Of a DNA stretch of 64,000 nucleotides, positions 32,170-44,269 are shown one piece after another (positions within the stretch are counted from its first letter, which is position 1; each line of letters opens with the position of its first letter). The stretch spans positions 29,626,865 through 29,690,864 of the forward strand of contig OX235275.1 of assembly GCA_944472155.2 (NCBI GenBank). The letters run 5' to 3'. A program made the translations under genes and the position numbers. The notes beneath the pieces were generated by a model. The model had not been told where the DNA came from and did no database searches. It saw only the letters and a list, made by a program, of their open reading frames with translations. The stretch is from Trichobilharzia szidati (lineage: Eukaryota; Platyhelminthes; Trematoda; Strigeidida; Schistosomatidae).

Positions 32170-33110
32170 GTGATATAACTTTTGCTTTATTCATGTCTTT
32201 AATAGGCATTAACTTTGCTTTGACATGTTGCACTCTAATGGTCACGATCTCGTTCTCCAGCTTCAGGGGAAATCTACCCAGTAGATGTGAGGGAGTGGCG
32301 ATTGATATTCAGATTATGGGGGGGGGGTGAAAAGCTAACGAGTAAAATTAATACAAAATCTTCACAGGTCGTATAATCTAAATAGACATTCCTAAAACAG
32401 AACCTGCCATTGTTTTTCAAACCATCACATGTTAAATAAAGGATGGTATATATAGGGAAATATAAAAGCCGAAAGCTAACAAACTCTATAGGACAAATAA
32501 AGAATTGTGATATGTGAATGCATTTGAATTACTCCAACTGAACCTTAAAGGAATCAAAAATAGAATCCAGTCGTTGGTTTATGTTGTCTGACTGACTTTT
32601 ACCAACTACTAACTGACACTTTGTAATAAGGCCCCACAGTTAGTGACAATCTTTAAGTGTAAGCTAACGAGCTTACGTCTGTCTGTTTTTGACATAGAAC
32701 TTTGCACCGATATGTGCGGCAGTTCAAGTCGCCACACTCCATGTAGCACACAAAGCAAGAGAAGAAAGTAGGAGAAATGCATAATATAGACAGTAAACAG
32801 AGGTGTGAGACAAAGGAATAGTAATAACGAAGAACAAAACAGTTTAATTGGAAATCATAAGTCACAAGGAGTGGATGCATCTGCACCAGTCATTGAGAAC
32901 GATTTTGAGCCATGTCAACAATTGTTTCCAGCCTTCATTGGTTTTTACCGTCCCGAGGACCCCAACCAGTCAGGAAGTCTACACCTTCCTACGTGGCTTA
33001 GACTAACTGTTGTAGATTTCATTGACTGGTGCTTACGTAGCACTTTTTGGCAGGTAGTGGATCGATATGACTGACTGACTGAGTTTCAGTGCAGAATTCG
33101 GCATACAGGT
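32170..33110. other. No gene recognised
   Basis: Includes a 10-G run near 32317-32327 and an 89-codon open frame at 32805-33074 without recognisable domains. I do not call it a gene. Confidence 0.4.
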
Positions 33111-33114
33111 GCAA

Positions 33115-33465
33115 CAGTTCAAGTAACCTTTCCCCAGTCAAGCTCGTAGACTATTCATCCACTAAAACTCTATTGAATGGTCATCCCATGGATTATAATT
33201 TCTACCTATTCGTGATTTTAATGCGACTAAGACGAGTCGAAGTCATCAGTGGGTATTTGTTCTCACTACCTACCGGGTGAGCCACTGACCCGTGTCTCAT
33301 TGGCCGAATATCCCACGAACTTTCCTTATAACCGGAAGGTTCTAATTTCGAACGTTGATGGGTGCATACTACCGACAATTCATAAACTAGGGGGATGAAA
33401 CACCAACCCAGTACTCTTGGTGGATCTCAGTACTTCTCTAACTGATATCAATCCGTGAGTGACAA
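33115..33465. mobile_element. SINE-B head-to-head inverted copy
   Basis: 33120-33275 holds head and 5' region on the minus strand. 33290-33465 is a plus copy ('ccttataaccggaaggttc', 'tttcgaac', 'ccagtactcttgg', 'ctaactgatatcaatccgtg'). The ribozyme arm is heavily mutated. Confidence 0.68.
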
Positions 33466-33559
33466 AACATTGAAACAATATAATCAATCAACGGGAAATA
33501 CGAAAATAATCAGACATTTAATAGCTGCCTGTTAGTTTTGAGTTTCTCTAGGAATGGTC

Positions 33560-33735
33560 CTATTACTCAGTGAGGATATATGTACATCCAGCTGACAACT
33601 CCCGAATACAATGAAGTGTGTGTGTCTGTATGTGTTGCGAATCCCACTGCTATTCACAGTCAACAAAGCAACATCATCTCCAATTCAAGACATCACTGAA
33701 ACACCTGTACTAGAAGACGACGACATGTTAATAGG
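33560..33735 (+). repeat. Sm-alpha hammerhead remnant
   Basis: Plus-strand match: 'gtacatccagctgacaac', 'gaatcccactgctattcaca', then 'gacatcactgaaacacctg'. CTGACAA replaces CTGANGA and stem II is lost. Inactive. Confidence 0.65.
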
Positions 33736-33784
33736 GCGTGAAAATTTCTGTCGAACTTAATCGGTCATCAGGGAATAAGATTGG

Positions 33785-34590
33785 GGTAATTGGCGAAAAC
33801 CGACAAACTGGTCGATGAAGCAGCAAAGACAGGACTCCAGGTGAACATAGACAAGACACAGGTTATGAAAATAACCACCCAACAACAACAACAGCACCTG
33901 CAACATCCACCGCCAATCACCATCAACGGGAGGGATTTGAAAGAGGTTACTTCATTCACTTATCCAGGTAGGGAGCATTGTCTCAACTACAGGAGACAGG
34001 AACGGACGAGGGTGTCAAATCGAGAATCAGGAAGGCGAGAAACACATTCATCAACCTGAAACCGATCTGGAAATCTTCGTCACTCAACTCGGCCTGCATC
34101 AACAACAAAATGATTCGGATTTTCAAAACAAACGTCAAGTCAGTCAGTACTTCTACACGGATCAGAAACTTGACGGGTCACCAAGAATATTTCCAACAGC
34201 CTGTTGCAGACCTTTATCAACAGCTGTCTTCGCTGGCTCTATACTGAAGATCAGATGGCCGGAAAGAACAAGAACCAACAAGAAACTATGAGAACAAACA
34301 AAACAAGAACCAATCACTCAACAAATATGCAGGAGAAAGTGGAGATGGATTGGACACTCGCTGAGGAGGCCGCTGGGTGACATCACCCGTCAGGCCAACG
34401 CTCGAGTGGAACCCGAAAGGGAAGTGGTGAGTAGTGGGACATTCAAGGGTGACATGGAGGAGATCGTGTGAAGAAGAGTTGAAACAGTATGGACTAACAT
34501 GGGTGCAAGTGAAAAGTACAGCAGAAGACAGAAGCAAGTGGAGACGTGTAGTTGAAGCCCTATGTTCCACTAGGAACCCAATGGAACAAT
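33785..34590 (+). mobile_element. RTE-like LINE 3' half
   Basis: Starts AKTDKLVDEAAKTGLQVNIDKTQVMKI, then PITINGRDLKEVTSFTYPG. Sibling of the 25.0-kb copy, sharing the rare Y-P-G reading and many silent sites, so both probably derive from one source. Ends 'ctaggaacccaatggaacaataataa'. Broken by indels near 33990 and 34170. Confidence 0.88.
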
Positions 34591-34609
34591 AATAAAAATA
34601 ATTTTATTT

Positions 34610-35940
34610 GGGCAAATAAATAGCTCTTTCTTCTTTTTTCTACTTTTTAGGCGATATTATTACAAATGGATACTGACCCAAGTTATCTTTTCGACTGTGT
34701 CATGTCAGCCTGGTATCAAGATGAGCAAAGCTCCTTTTGCCGACAAGTCATTGTTGTTAGAAAATGCCACTTAACTGTTCATTAGGAAGAGATGATCAGA
34801 TTATTGACCACTTTAACTGACTTCTCTACAAGTATTAACAATATTATGATGATATTTATATTTTAATTTTTGAAGAATCTATCCGACGGCTTACATCATA
34901 ATATTATAATTTGACAATGTTCTATGGTTTCACAATCTTATAAATGCGCATATCTATGAATGAAATATGCATACAAGGGAGTATTGAGAAACTTCAAGAT
35001 TATTTTGTAAAAAATTTAAAAAATTTGTGTATATATATACATATATATATTTCCCAGACTTTTTGAAAATGTTTAATAATTTATACTACTTAATTTATAC
35101 AGTTTGTCAGTAGGATGTATCAGAAGATCTTAAATTCAACCATCTATATTATTCACACACACAAACCTGTACATAGTTTTGTTAAAATGTATCCAAATAT
35201 ATACATACTACTTTATAAGAAAATATAGTTTTTCATACAACTGGTTCCCTTGATAAATTTCGATCAAGAAAGGAAGACGAAATTTTCGCAGTGTAAAATG
35301 ATATCATTCTATTTCACAGGTTCTCATCAGCTGCAGACTACCTGAAATTACAATGGTTATATTAATGATAATAACATACTTTAATGTTTGAGTAGTAGTA
35401 GAGAAGAGATAAAATTGACGCATCCAAAAAAGAATGAAAGCATTACAATTTTTAGTTTAAGTTATCATCATCAATTTATACACTTTCAGAGTTGAAAAGA
35501 GGGGGGAGGGATAAGACAGAAAAAAATGATTAACAGAAACAGTGTTAGCTTGTAGGTTCACATGGCAACTCCAAAAAACAAAAGCATTTACAGTTTATAA
35601 GATTGAGATTTGCTCAGTGAGTTGAGATCACTGAATTAGATGACTAATCAAAATCAAAATTCAGTTACCAAGGGAGTGAGAGGTTAATCACACTCTCTTT
35701 CTGTATGCATAAGTCTGGTTTAAATCGTTTGATTGCGATCGCTTCGGCAAATCGTAGTAAATTTGCTGTCCTTTGTCTATTTAATATTTCGAAGGACTTA
35801 GAGATCTCTACGAGATGTCCGGTATCAAATGATTAGAAAAGATTCCAGGTAACTTGAATATTTCTTCTAGAAGAACAGTGTACAATAGCGTGATACGGTT
35901 TCCTTCTGAAACCTGAAATATCAAGATAACGATGTGTGAC
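34610..35940. other. AT-rich, no gene recognised
   Basis: Simple (TA)n near 35030-35050 and scattered A/T runs. No coding or repeat match. Confidence 0.45.
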
Positions 35941-35942
35941 CT

Positions 35943-36249
35943 TGTGGTGAGAGCTGGCTGCTAGCCAAAGTTGGTTGACAGTAATTGACGTCAATGTTTA
36001 TGTCCCCAATATTCGTGGTGAGAAAATGATGAGAACAAAGGCTTTGCGTAGGCAGATGTAGTTAGCATATGGATGATCTGACACAGCCACAAACAGATGC
36101 AAGGATAACTTTCTGTGAGAAACAACCAATCAAAAGACTGTATTCTCTACTAACAATAATCTACAATAATGTACATTAAAATCTATAAATATGTGTTGAT
36201 TTTCCTTAATAAACGATCTGTTGCCTAATCCTTGTCTTCTGTTGTTACA
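35943..36249 (+). mobile_element. Solo LTR, copy 2 (307 bp)
   Basis: About 95% identical by eye to copy 1, with the same TGTGGTG..GTTACA ends. Target duplication ACCT at 35939-35942 and 36250-36253. CRE TGACGTCA at 35986-35993, AATAAA near 36218. Confidence 0.9.
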
Positions 36250-36259
36250 ACCTTATCAG

Positions 36260-36710
36260 TGTCGTAAATAGTATTCAAGAAGGTAAGCATAACTAGTATG
36301 ACGGTATAAATTACTGATTGAAATGAATGATTGGAGACTACTCACATGAAACAGTAACACTTCCCAGCCAAGATCGAAGGGATCTGAACACTGAATGGCT
36401 GTTTCACTCTTTTGTAGCAGTGCTTTTCTAACGTGTATCCGGTCTGATGATGCAACCCCAAGAGAGCTGAGTTTCCGAAAGAAATTGTGATGAATCTTCA
36501 ACTTGAACTGTATGACTTTCAAGTTAAAAGTTTGACTCCTCTATGTAGTATTAATTCGTCTGAGTAGGTGACCAGAATATAGGGTGGTTTGGACTGGCGT
36601 TCATAACTTGCTGTCATTGGAATCAAATGTAGTACACCACTGACGACATCGGCCCCAAACAAATGAAGCGAGCACTGAGTGTTTAAATCACCTGGATGTG
36701 ACTGATTTTG
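36260..36710. other. No gene recognised
   Basis: Two short minus-strand open frames (88 and 78 codons) have no recognisable domain and are not called. Confidence 0.35.
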
Positions 36711-36715
36711 ATTAA

Positions 36716-36943
36716 TTTTTTCCTTCACGTTCCCCAGTGGAACATAGGGCTTCAAGCTAGTGGCTTGAAGTTTCTGTAGCAGTGTTTATTGTACAGAATG
36801 GGGTTGCTAGCCTCATGCCCAACCTTTCCTCTTCACCAGCATTATTTCTAGCTTAGCGAGGTAGAGGAGTGCGTCAGCCGGGGATCGAGCCCCGAACCAT
36901 GTTCATGGTCGGCGAGCGTCCTAACCGCTATACTACCGACGCA
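36716..36943 (-). mobile_element. SINE-A1
   Basis: Full minus copy with 'ccttcacgttccccagtgg' tail, body, B box rc 'ggatcgagcccc' and head 'tgcgtcggtag'. Tail identical in type to 22.3 kb. Confidence 0.87.
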
Positions 36944-37006
36944 AAAGACGTGATCAGTATGAATTATTGATTCATGTGATGGCTTCCAACTTGTCGTACT
37001 CAAAAT

Positions 37007-38430
37007 ATAAATAAAATTAAAAATTTAAGCAAAATTAACCAGAGGAATTTGTTCACACTTACGGTATAAAGTCAAAAATATTCGAAGTAAGAAATGAGAA
37101 TAAGGAATATAATAATAATAATAATAATAATAACTGTAGGTTTGTTTCAAATAGTATTGTCGATTCAGTTCGGAAATTTTGGCATGTTACATCGTATTAA
37201 AACAAATGTTCTGTTGATATAGTATGGTGAGGAGTAAGACAGAAAATAACAGTTATCACACAGCTTAAATGATGTTAACACTCATGAGAAAATAAACAAA
37301 TAAAAACAAAAAGAAATTGCGAGGATTATAAATGTAAGAAGAACAGAAGCAATAAAGCTTGGTGGAATAAGGATGGAGAAAATGGTTGATTTACTAGTGC
37401 AAAGAATGTTAGTTAGTTCATGTCTGACACTATTTCCATCACATAAAATACATGGCAAAATATGGTGTAGTGGAATTTTTATCCTTACACATACGTGCAT
37501 AAAGTCTTTTGAAAAGACTTCTTGTTTAACCTGAGGAAACACAAGGTTGGAACTGCGGGTAAAGTGGATTCTCACAGTCTGACACAATCCCTTTAGTAAA
37601 TTTGTTGCATGAGATAAAGTGACTATCGTGAATGACGATGTGAACGATATGGCCGAATGGGATGCCACCACTCGCCCTACTGATCGACAGTCTTCAGAGT
37701 TCTATGAAGTATGACAGTCTTTTCTAAGCAGTCTAGGAAGGAATCAGTGTGAACGGTAAAGAAGAATAGGTAAGATGCATGTAAAAAGTCAGACGAAATA
37801 TTCTTTTGGTAGTCGCTAAGACACGAGAAGACCAGGATAGGTTAGAAGAAAGAACTAATCCAAGATACTCAGCAGGAGACTTGATTTCTATGTCACTATC
37901 ATCAATTTTGCAATTGACATAGGGATTAACAGCTTCACTTAACTTTCTATTACATCGGAAATTGAAATTAACAGTCTGGCATTTGGAAGGATTTAGTTTA
38001 AAACCATTAGATGAAGACCATTTTCTGACTCCGAAAAGAAAGTTGTTCATCTTAGTGGAGTCAAGCTGAGAGTTAACAGGCAGTGAGATAGTTAGATCGT
38101 CGGCATACTTAACGAGGTTCATTTCATCAGAGTGATGCAAGTCGTGCAAGAAGAAAGAAAACAGAAAAGGAGAAAGGACAGTGCCTTGAGGGACACCAGC
38201 TTCAGTAAGCAATGAAGTAGACGACTTCCCCTGACATACAGTGTACTACTTTCTTCCTGAGAAATAAGAATGCAGCCACTTGACAACCCAACACTCAGTT
38301 TGAGTTTCAACTTCTGCCAATTCGCGCAACCACCAGTCAATAGAATTTTTTGATGTGATACATTTTCCTGTATTACTGAGAGAATGATTTTGTGATTCAT
38401 AATAGTCTGAAGCAATTTCACCGCGCTTTA
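37007..38430 (-). mobile_element. CR1-like LINE, minus strand
   Basis: Reverse orientation relative of 18.1-20.3 kb, from the 3' UTR (including an internal (ATT)n at 37109-37132) through the RT catalytic region. The last roughly 100 bp of the 3' UTR is missing, and a SINE-A1 lies just beyond. Confidence 0.87.
37282..38430 (-). pseudogene. CR1-like RT (YADD-bearing), interrupted
   Basis: Open frame 37733-38212 reads EAGVPQGTVLSPFLFSFFLHDL (motif B), NLVKYADDLTISLPVNSQ (catalytic YADD), RKWSSSNGFKLNPSKCQTVNF and EYLGLVLSSNLSWSSRVLATTKRIFRLTFYM. A separate frame (37282-37671) carries the C-terminal LCQTVRIHFTRSSN to HVCVRIKIP part. The upstream piece (38213-38430) has VVKWLHSYFSGRK. Frameshifts between them, near 37735 and 38225, inactivate it. 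Confidence 0.83.
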
Positions 38431-38682
38431 GTGTTTCCACTCGCTGTCACAAACACACACACACACACAACTAACGGACGTATTATTATTTGTTGTAATC
38501 CATATATGAATATAAGTGGATAACTAATCAAAACGAAATCATCGCAAAGAGAATTTTCCATTACTGAAACCACCGTTTCAGGTTGCCACGATGATGAGTC
38601 TTAACAAAAATGAAATGAAGGTTAGGTGGTATTCCAGATGAACAATGATCAGCATTTATTCTGTTCTGAAAGGAAGACGACA

Positions 38683-39690
38683 TATGAAGGTAATCACACG
38701 ACATCCTAAATTCATTTATATAGTTCCGTTGTTTTTCACTTGATTTTCACTTGAGTTGATTGGTAGTAGTATTTTCCATATTTCGGGTATGAGTGATGCA
38801 TTCTAGTAGTGGATATTTAGACTTTAATTCATCTCATCCTTTAACTGTTAAGGCAGGCTTAGTTAAGTGTTTAACAAACCGAGCAATGGCACTAAGTAGC
38901 ACAAGAAAAGACCTAAATGATGAAATAAAACAGATAGAAGAGGCGTTGGTGTTAAATAACTATCCTTTAAAATTCATTCGGAAAATTGAAAAAGGCCAAA
39001 AGCAAAATAAAAAGAATTGTGAAACTAGTAATAATAACATAAATAAGAGAGAATATAAGTCATCTACTGTTATACCATATAAGGAGGGGACATCTGAGAT
39101 CCTACGTAGGATTCTAAATAAAGCAGGCATTTAAACCTACAAACTCACTCAGGGATAAACTCTGTAGGTTAAAGGACCCGGTGGACCCAATTAGACAAAA
39201 TAATATAATTTACAAAATACCCTACAATGACTGTGAGGTCAACTACAGAGGTCAAACTAGTAGGTCAGGAACATAAGAATTCAGCTAAGGTAAGAATGGT
39301 TGACCCCACGAAGATAAGTAATTTGGAAAAAAGCTCAGCAATTGCACTGCGTGCATTAACACACAACCACACAATAGGGTGGGAGAGGGTTAAAATTCTA
39401 AAAAGTAATCTAGCTAGGTGGAGAGAGAGGTTGATTACTGGATCCTTGTTCATCGAATCTACACCCAACTCATGCAACAGAAATAATTCGTCACTCATAC
39501 CCGAAATATGGAAAATATTACTACTAATCACATCAATTGAAAAACAATGGAACTATATAAATGAATTTAGGAAGTCGTGTGATTACCTTGATATGATTAT
39601 GAGCAATAAATTGTGCTCGAAAAGTGGTTATCAGTAAACATTACTGTATAACACTGTGAGACTTTATCAAAACAAAATTTACCCATAATG
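38683..39690 (+). mobile_element. Penelope-like element, copy 2
   Basis: A left inverted arm (about 38683-38799) complements 39490-39600. The body carries the PLE linker and GIY-YIG region, and the right end runs 'gactttatcaaaacaaaatt', 'acccataatggaattaca' and 'ctaccacagtgcacaag'. Same lineage as the 5.75-kb copy. Confidence 0.82.
38799..39637 (+). pseudogene. PLE linker and GIY-YIG nuclease, broken
   Basis: First frame: GYLDFNSSHPLTVKAGLVKCLTNRAMALSSTRKDLNDEIKQIEEALVLNNYPLKFIRKIEKGQ, then VIPYKEGTSEILRRILNKAGI, ending at a stop created by a small deletion at about 39130. Second frame (39227-39637): EHKNSAKVRMVDPTKISNLEKSSAIALRALTHNHTIGWERVKILKSNLARWRERLITGSLFIESTPNSCNRN. The YIG of GIY-YIG reads YRG and the nearby R is lost in a frameshift. 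Non-functional. Confidence 0.82.
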
Positions 39691-39788
39691 GAATTACACT
39701 CTACCACAGTGCACAAGTTTTATTCTTATAACAACATAGGAAGTTGTCATAATTAGTATCATACAAAAGATGACAGGAGACAGAACTG

Positions 39789-39832
39789 ATATATATATAT
39801 ATATGCATATATATATATATATATATATATAC
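39789..39832. repeat. (TA)n tract
   Basis: Alternating AT with a single 'tgcat' interruption. Nothing else recognisable from 39833 to 40473. Confidence 0.9.
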
Positions 39833-40486
39833 ATAGTCGTGATCGATAACAATATTGGGCATTATTTTATATGGACTAAATGTTGATTGGTTTATTTCTA
39901 GACTGGATAACGACCACCATATCGCTTTATTATTCAATTATCAATAGATAAGTAATACTGAACATACTTTGCATTGTTGTGTCATCTAAGTTTAACCGTA
40001 ATGATTGCGAATCTTTCCTTATCCATCTAGACAACTTCTTCAGCGCTAAATACAGTAGGAAGTCAAAGTTTATTTTCTAATTATCATGCACCGATCTCTT
40101 TTGTAGTGAAGAGAATGGTGTTTTTTTTAAATGAAATTTTTTTAAAATCGTTTTAACGTGACATTTGACCTGAAACTGAAATAAACATCTGTTGAATACT
40201 TGTTGCCATAGTGAGGGAGAAAAAACACATAAATCTAACATGTACGTCAGTTATACTCAAAATCAGTTTCCAATGTGTAGCATTCATTAATTAATAAGGA
40301 AAGCGTAAAAATATGACAACTAGGTTAAAGATTTAGGATATTGTAGATTGGATGATTTACTATGACATGTGTTTATTGTCCCATGTACGCTTGCATGTGA
40401 ACTGCACTGTAGTAACAGTAGTTGCCTTAGACAATACAATCTGGTGTACAACTTTTTCAGAGAAAACTCTAGGAATCTTTAATTAT

Positions 40487-40607
40487 CAAGTATTGGTTTG
40501 GTAGGGCTGCTGAAGAGTTCCAAACTAGGACGAAACAGCTGTCCAGTACTCCCAGGTTTTCCAGTGGTTCTCTAACTGATGTCAGCTCATGATGAAATCC
40601 TCCATGC
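40487..40607 (+). mobile_element. Short SINE-B insertion (121 bp) with target duplication
   Basis: Perfect 13-bp duplication AATCTTTAATTAT (40474-40486, 40608-40620). The insert is 'caagtattggtttggtaggg' (tail sequence in reverse orientation) fused to the plus-strand arm 'ttccaaactaggacgaaaca' and tail. No tRNA head: an extremely truncated, 5'-inverted copy. Confidence 0.88.
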
Positions 40608-40948
40608 AATCTTTAATTATAATTAGTACTCACTGTTATGAAACTATAAAGCCACTATGGTCTATGAAGGCTGACCATAGGCGGAAACCTTATTAACGAA
40701 ATTCAATTCATGCCAGCTTAATCTTAACTTTATAGCAGGACATGTAAGATACTATCAGATTCGTAGACGTTTCTCTAATAGCACTGGCAAGAGATGTATA
40801 TATGTAAAAGGCCTTCATAGAAAAAAACAGAATAAAAATAGACCTAGGCATGATATTTTCTCATACAGCATAAGAAATTATTCCTCACAATGAAAGTAAG
40901 TTTGTAATAAGATACTGAAGGATATTTTATCAGTTCACAACATTCTAT

Positions 40949-41284
40949 TGTGGTCAGAGCTGTCTACTAGCCAAGTTGGTAGACAGTAATTGACGTCAAT
41001 GTTTACGTTCTCAAGATTAGTCGTGAGAAAATATGAACAAAGACTGATTCAAAAGCCGACCACAGCAGACTTTGCGTAGGCGGATACAGTTAACATATAG
41101 ATGATCTGACATTCAAGAAACAGTTACAAAGAGACGAAAGATTAACTTTAAGTGAGAAACAACCAATCAAAAGACTGTGTTTGTTTACTTAAATATCCAT
41201 AGTAATGTACATGAAAATATATAAATATGCTTTGATTTCCTTAATAAGCGATCTGTTGCCTGGCCCTTGTCTTCTGTTGTTACA
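40949..41284 (+). mobile_element. Solo LTR, copy 3 (336 bp)
   Basis: Same family, more diverged, with a short extra block near 41045. Duplication CTAT at 40945-40948 and 41285-41288. CRE TGACGTCA at 40991-40998. The AATAAA equivalent reads 'aataagcg'. Confidence 0.88.
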
Positions 41285-41556
41285 CTATGTCTTTATTATT
41301 AATTTAGCTTTGATCAAAAGAAGATGCATTGGCCGACTGACTTCTCGAAGGCTTTCACCAGCAGGTGTCATCTATCCCCCTCGATACCAATGGAGAGTCG
41401 GCTATTTTTTATGTTCATTGAAGTTTCAGTAGCTATGGGTTTGTTCATCTTCTCTAGTCTTATGTCATACTTCCATCATTTCTAGTTTTACAGGCGGTTG
41501 TTGGTACAGTCGAATTTTCTGATCAGTTTTCAACCTTAAAATTCGTATGAAATGAT

Positions 41557-41799
41557 TTCGTTTTTTATTACTTTACGTTCCCATTGGGACATAGGGCTTC
41601 AAACTGGAGGCTTGAAGTTTCGGTAGCTGTGGTGTTCATTTTCACTGTATGGAGTTACTAGCCTCATGCCCAACCTTCCCCCTTTACCAGTCTTGTTATA
41701 ACTAACTTTGCGAGGTAAAGGAGTATGTCGGTGGCCGGGGCTTGAACCCTGGACCAGACACGTGGTTGGTGAGCATTCTACCGCTGTGCCACAGACGCA
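41557..41799 (-). mobile_element. SINE-A1 variant
   Basis: Variant with 'tagctgtggtgttcatttt' and 'ggtggccggggcttgaaccc'. Head 'gtgcgtctgtggcacagcgg'. A 13-bp duplication with one mismatch, CGTATGAAATGAT / CGTCTGAAATGAT (41544-41556, 41800-41812). Confidence 0.88.
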
Positions 41800-42235
41800 C
41801 GTCTGAAATGATGGAAAGCTTTAATTGATATAAAAGAAAACTAGAGAAATTCAGAAATTCTTGAGGTCGTATCTACGTGTTCATATACATGGCATTTTAA
41901 AACATTACAGAGAACTGAAAGTATCTGACCTACAAAGGTGTTAAAGAATAGAATTTCAACGAAGCAATTAGCACATCATACCGCTGGGTCATAAAGGTTA
42001 ACTTCAATGCTGTCTTTAAATCTATACATAAAATATTTCTGAATCACTCATACTTAGTTCGTTGCAGCTGGAGCTGTTTAAAAAGGCTTAAACCTGATCT
42101 ACGTGTTCACAAATTACTTGTTACTTTTTAACGCCTGCCTTCATATTCCAATTATTCTATTTCGTCTGTGTGATGTGATTTGACCTATAAATTAACATTT
42201 TGTCCCCTGTCAATTTTTAATACTGTTAATTTTAA

Positions 42236-42475
42236 TATGTGCGTCGTCGGCACAGCGGTAGAGTGCTCAACAACCACGCGTCTGGTCCAGGGTTCGAGAC
42301 CCGGCCACCGACACACTCCTTTACCTCGCAAAGTCAGTTATAACAAGACTGGTAAAGGGGGAAGGTTGGGCATGAGGCTAGCAACTCCATCCGGTGAAAA
42401 TGAACACCACAACTACCGAAAATTCAAGCTTCTACCTTGTAGCCTTATGTTCCACTGGGAACTTAAACGAACGAA
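42236..42475 (+). mobile_element. SINE-A1 variant
   Basis: Same variant as 41.56 kb, plus strand: 'cggcacagcggtagagtgct', B box 'gggttcgagaccc', 'gtcagttataacaagactgg', tail 'ttccactgggaac' and an A-rich end. 41813-42235 has no gene. Confidence 0.87.
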
Positions 42476-42569
42476 AAAAATATTTAACATAAATTCGTAT
42501 GGCAGGTACATGTATTCTTAGATAGTTAGAAATGTATCAGGCAAATAATGTTACGACGCAAACCCATTT

Positions 42570-43190
42570 GTTGTTATCTGAACTCAAGAGATAGACATCT
42601 GCATCCTGTTGTATAGCAGACCATAACTTCCTTGAGAGACAAACAGTCACGAAACGCTCTAAAGACAGCAAAAAGACGACAATTCGTGATTCCATTCAAC
42701 AATAATAACATCAAACACTCAAAATTACCTCAGTAATACCGTTAGCCAAATTTGCAGCCAAGAGAACTTCCAAGTACAAAACAAGTACTGCATAGAAGAA
42801 TTCGGTTCACAGAAATTCATCTGTAAGAAACACCTGAGAATCAAGTAGAATATTCACAACAATCTGGCATCAAAATCTCTGTCCACAAGAATCACACACC
42901 AACGTTCCCCACAACAAGTCCACAATGAGAATGACCCTGACTTCACTCAAACAAAATCACATCGTGGAACAACATATTACCGATGTGTCCCACCACTTCG
43001 GAGAAAGACAAATGGTAAGGCTTGAATCCATGTGTGATATGTTAATGTCAGAAGAACAGTGATGACAAGTGTTGGAGGGAAACGGATAATGAATTACAAG
43101 GTTGGGTGATACATGGAAATGAGGAAGAATATTGTGATTCAATCGTTGGGGGGGTATTCTGCAAACAATCTCTTCGTTACACTAATTGTC
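42570..43190. repeat. Repeat R, copy 2 (uninterrupted)
   Basis: Shows the undisturbed order of repeat R, including the site 'acatattaccgatgtgtcc' that is duplicated around the SINE-B in copy 1. No convincing ORF. Ends are not sharply defined. Confidence 0.85.
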
Positions 43191-43194
43191 TAGA

Positions 43195-43720
43195 CAAGAA
43201 TTCCTCACAGATGAATTGAATGAACTGATCGCAAGAGATCGTAGGAACGCGATTAAGTTCTAAGCGAATGGAGAAGATAAGTTGCTCAGAGATGAGTGAT
43301 TGAAGCTCATACTTTCCTTGTAAACAACATTTTCAGTGCCTACTCGAATTTGAAGTTAGTTTGGGTTCTTCCGGTAAGTTTCCAACAATCAGAGTAGCTG
43401 AGTCTAATCCACCACAAAGTTATTACCAGACTGATGCATTCTCACGCTTGTGAAAGTTAGAATTATACTATTAGGATACTCTACCTTGTAGATATTTGCT
43501 ATTAGCAGGAATGAAGAAACTGCGCTGGTATATTTTTGTATTTTCCTTCTCTAAACCACTAAGATAGTGACCTAGGTACTGCTTCCAGTATGATATGTGA
43601 AATAAAACAGATCAAGTATACACGAATAGCGTAAAAGGTAAGCAATATTTCTTTGTAGTCTTCAGTTATTCGACTAAATACCATCACACCTCACCCAAAT
43701 AGCACTATAAAATTTCCATA
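43195..43720. other. No gene recognised
   Basis: Unassigned. The part near 43325-43380 faintly resembles the Sm-alpha-associated sequence at 63.56 kb. Confidence 0.35.
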
Positions 43721-43724
43721 AGTT

Positions 43725-44265
43725 TGATTATGACCTGACATCAATTGGGAAACTAGTGAGTTCTGGGTGGCTGTTTTGTCCCTGTAGTTTGGGACTGTTT
43801 ATCACTACGTACCCACCAGGAGTCGAATCCAAGACCTTTAGGTCACAACACAAGCTGGTAGACGATTTAGTTACTGGGATCCGATTAAGTGACCCATGAG
43901 TCCCAACTTCTATCTATTCCTGATTCTAGCATGACCACGGACCAGTGTCATCGACGAGGTTTTCTTCTCATAACCAGCTAGGTGGACCCCACTGGTCAAG
44001 ACTTTCCCCGTAGAACTCCGGACAATTTCGTCCTACAGCCAATCATGAACGAGCATCAGATTAAGGTAGAGGTAGACTTTAGAAATCAGCATTCATGAGG
44101 CTTTGGATAGGGTTCCAGTGCCTGAATGATCTACGAGTTTGTCTTATAACCAGAAGGTCCTGGGTGAGTTCCTCTGTTGGCGGGTTCATGGTTGCGTTAT
44201 GCTGAAGAGTGCCGAACTGGAACTTGATGTCATTCTGTGACCAAACTTAAAACGAATCAAATCCC
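43725..44265. mobile_element. SINE-B head-to-head inverted copy
   Basis: Minus unit 43725-44060 (tail, arm, B box rc 'ggagtcgaatcc', long 5' region). Plus copy 44080-44265 (head 'cagtgcctgaatgatctacg', damaged arm, 'accaaacttaaaacgaatc'). Confidence 0.7.
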
Positions 44266-44269
44266 TACA

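Noticed and set aside
32805..33074. 89-codon ORF as a host gene
   Set aside because: No domain, no neighbouring exon signals and ordinary length for chance in this region.
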